Origin: Planctomycetaceae bacterium
GTDB lineage: Bacteria; Planctomycetota; Planctomycetia; Planctomycetales; Planctomycetaceae
DNA: 5,967 nucleotides
Assembly (NCBI GenBank): GCA_016765335.1
Contig: JAESQE010000616.1
Coordinates: forward strand, 1-5,967
Reading direction: 5' to 3'
Shown: positions 5,245-5,967 of the stretch, one piece after another
How the letters are laid out: each line of letters begins with the position of its first letter
Position numbering within the stretch: position 1 is the stretch's first letter
The notes under the pieces: generated by a model
The model's input: the letters and a program-made list of their open reading frames with translations, nothing else
Databases searched by the model: none
Told to the model about the DNA's origin: nothing
Made by a program: the position numbers and the translations under genes

Positions 5245-5967
5245 ATGATTACACTCACCAATAAAACACTCATCTCATTCTCGCTGCTTACGTTGCTCTG
5301 TCTGACAACAATTGCAAACGCGGAAGAGAAAAAACAGAAAGTCATCCCCGGCTGGGATTCGATTTCTGATCTCGATGATGATTGCAAAATCAGCACAGCA
5401 ATTATCATTACCGTCCCTAATACCAATCATGACCTCAACCCACGTAACCGCTTGAATGCACCTCGCTTGTTAAAGAAAGTTTCGGGAGACTTTACAGTTC
5501 AAGTCAAAGTCACCGGCGGGTTCATTCCTGGAGAAAAACCCACAGGAAAGGGGACACCATTTAACGGGGCCGGGCTACTCATTTGGGAAAACAATAAAAG
5601 CTATTTACGCTTGGAACGAAATGCATTCGGGAAACCAGAATCACTGTCTTGCTTCCCGCCGTTGCTTGAATACTGGAGCGAAGGCAAATACAAAGGCTTC
5701 AATGCCAAAACGGTCCGAGCTGACGAATTTTTCCAGGATTACACCACATGGCTTAAGCTTCAGCGTAAAGGAAAGCAAATGATTGCATCCTACAGCCATG
5801 ACGGAAAAGAATGGACAGTGGTCAAAGAATTCGAAGTCGATTTTGGAAACGATATTTCTGCCGGCATCGCAGCTGTGAATACTTCGAATGCAGAGTTCAA
5901 AGTGGCATTCGAAAACTTTAAACTCACAACAGATTCTCCCAAAGAAAAAACAGAGACAGATAAGAAA
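5245..5967 (+). CDS. Exported DUF1349 (concanavalin-like fold) protein, cut at right edge
   Basis: The frame runs 241 codons from the ATG at 5245 to the window edge without a stop. A GGGAG (5234-5238) lies six bases upstream. Residues 1-26 are a signal peptide (SFSLLTLLCLTTIANA, cleavage before EE). The mature part matches the DUF1349 pattern: an N-terminal ITVPNTNHDLN strand (55-65), NAPRLL (71-76), GDFTVQVKV (81-89), the hallmark GAGLLIWENNKSYLRLER (108-125), then WLKLQRKGKQMIASYSHDGKEW (169-190, as two strands and a turn) and GIAAVNTS (207-214). The family has a jelly-roll lectin/glucanase-like fold; sugar binding or glycan-related activity is often supposed but not shown here. After about residue 228 the sequence becomes Lys/Glu/Thr-rich and may be a linker to another domain or the tail. 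It is divergent from the EF-hand genes, with 190 bp between. Confidence 0.85.
   Translation, partial: MITLTNKTLISFSLLTLLCLTTIANAEEKKQKVIPGWDSISDLDDDCKISTAIIITVPNTNHDLNPRNRLNAPRLLKKVSGDFTVQVKVTGGFIPGEKPTGKGTPFNGAGLLIWENNKSYLRLERNAFGKPESLSCFPPLLEYWSEGKYKGFNAKTVRADEFFQDYTTWLKLQRKGKQMIASYSHDGKEWTVVKEFEVDFGNDISAGIAAVNTSNAEFKVAFENFKLTTDSPKEKTETDKK

Overview
The window looks like chromosomal DNA from a bacterium of the Planctomycetota. This is inferred from gene content: a secreted toroid (squalene-cyclase-like) protein with a CxxCH motif, long secreted EF-hand array proteins, a PQQ-propeller-like remnant and a secreted DUF1349 protein are a typical planctomycete mix. No rRNA, tRNA or marker gene is present, so the phylum call is provisional.

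Layout, left to right. (1) 2-193 (+): the C-terminal end of an unrecognised protein whose last codons and stop lie inside a short repeated element. (2) 161-333: first copy of a MITE-like element with 18-bp terminal inverted repeats. (3) 346-528: a decayed fragment ending like a PQQ/beta-propeller protein, followed by a dyad at 534-560. (4) 620-1672 (+): the best-defined gene of the left half, an exported alpha/alpha-toroid protein with a CxxCH motif. (5) 1673-1838: second copy of the element, directly abutting that gene's stop codon. (6) 1839-2039: convergent spacer holding a hairpin and the orphan first codons of a lost EF-hand gene. (7) 2040-3980 (-): an exported 646-residue protein built almost wholly of EF-hands (16 canonical loops plus one degenerate). 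(8) 4062-5054 (-): a shorter paralogue with eight EF-hand loops, broken by one in-frame TAG codon. (9) 5055-5244: divergent intergenic region. (10) 5245 to the right edge (+): an exported DUF1349 protein, cut by the window.

The minus-strand EF-hand genes form a tandem array, apparently one cistronic series with 81-nt spacers. A 162-bp tract, covering the last 16 codons of one gene, the spacer and the first 11 codons of the next, occurs twice without gaps (1926-2087 and 3948-4109) at about 91% identity, although the gene bodies are much more diverged. The downstream copy leads into a gene start that is no longer followed by a gene, so the array once had at least one more member.

All intact genes carry export signals, so the visible biology is that of the cell envelope or periplasm: calcium-binding scaffolds, a possible haem-carrying toroid and a concanavalin-like fold protein. 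No metabolic pathway can be assigned. The most notable items are the four-EF-hand super-repeat, the unusually conserved spacer, the single nonsense codon in an otherwise intact paralogue, and the paired MITE-like elements.
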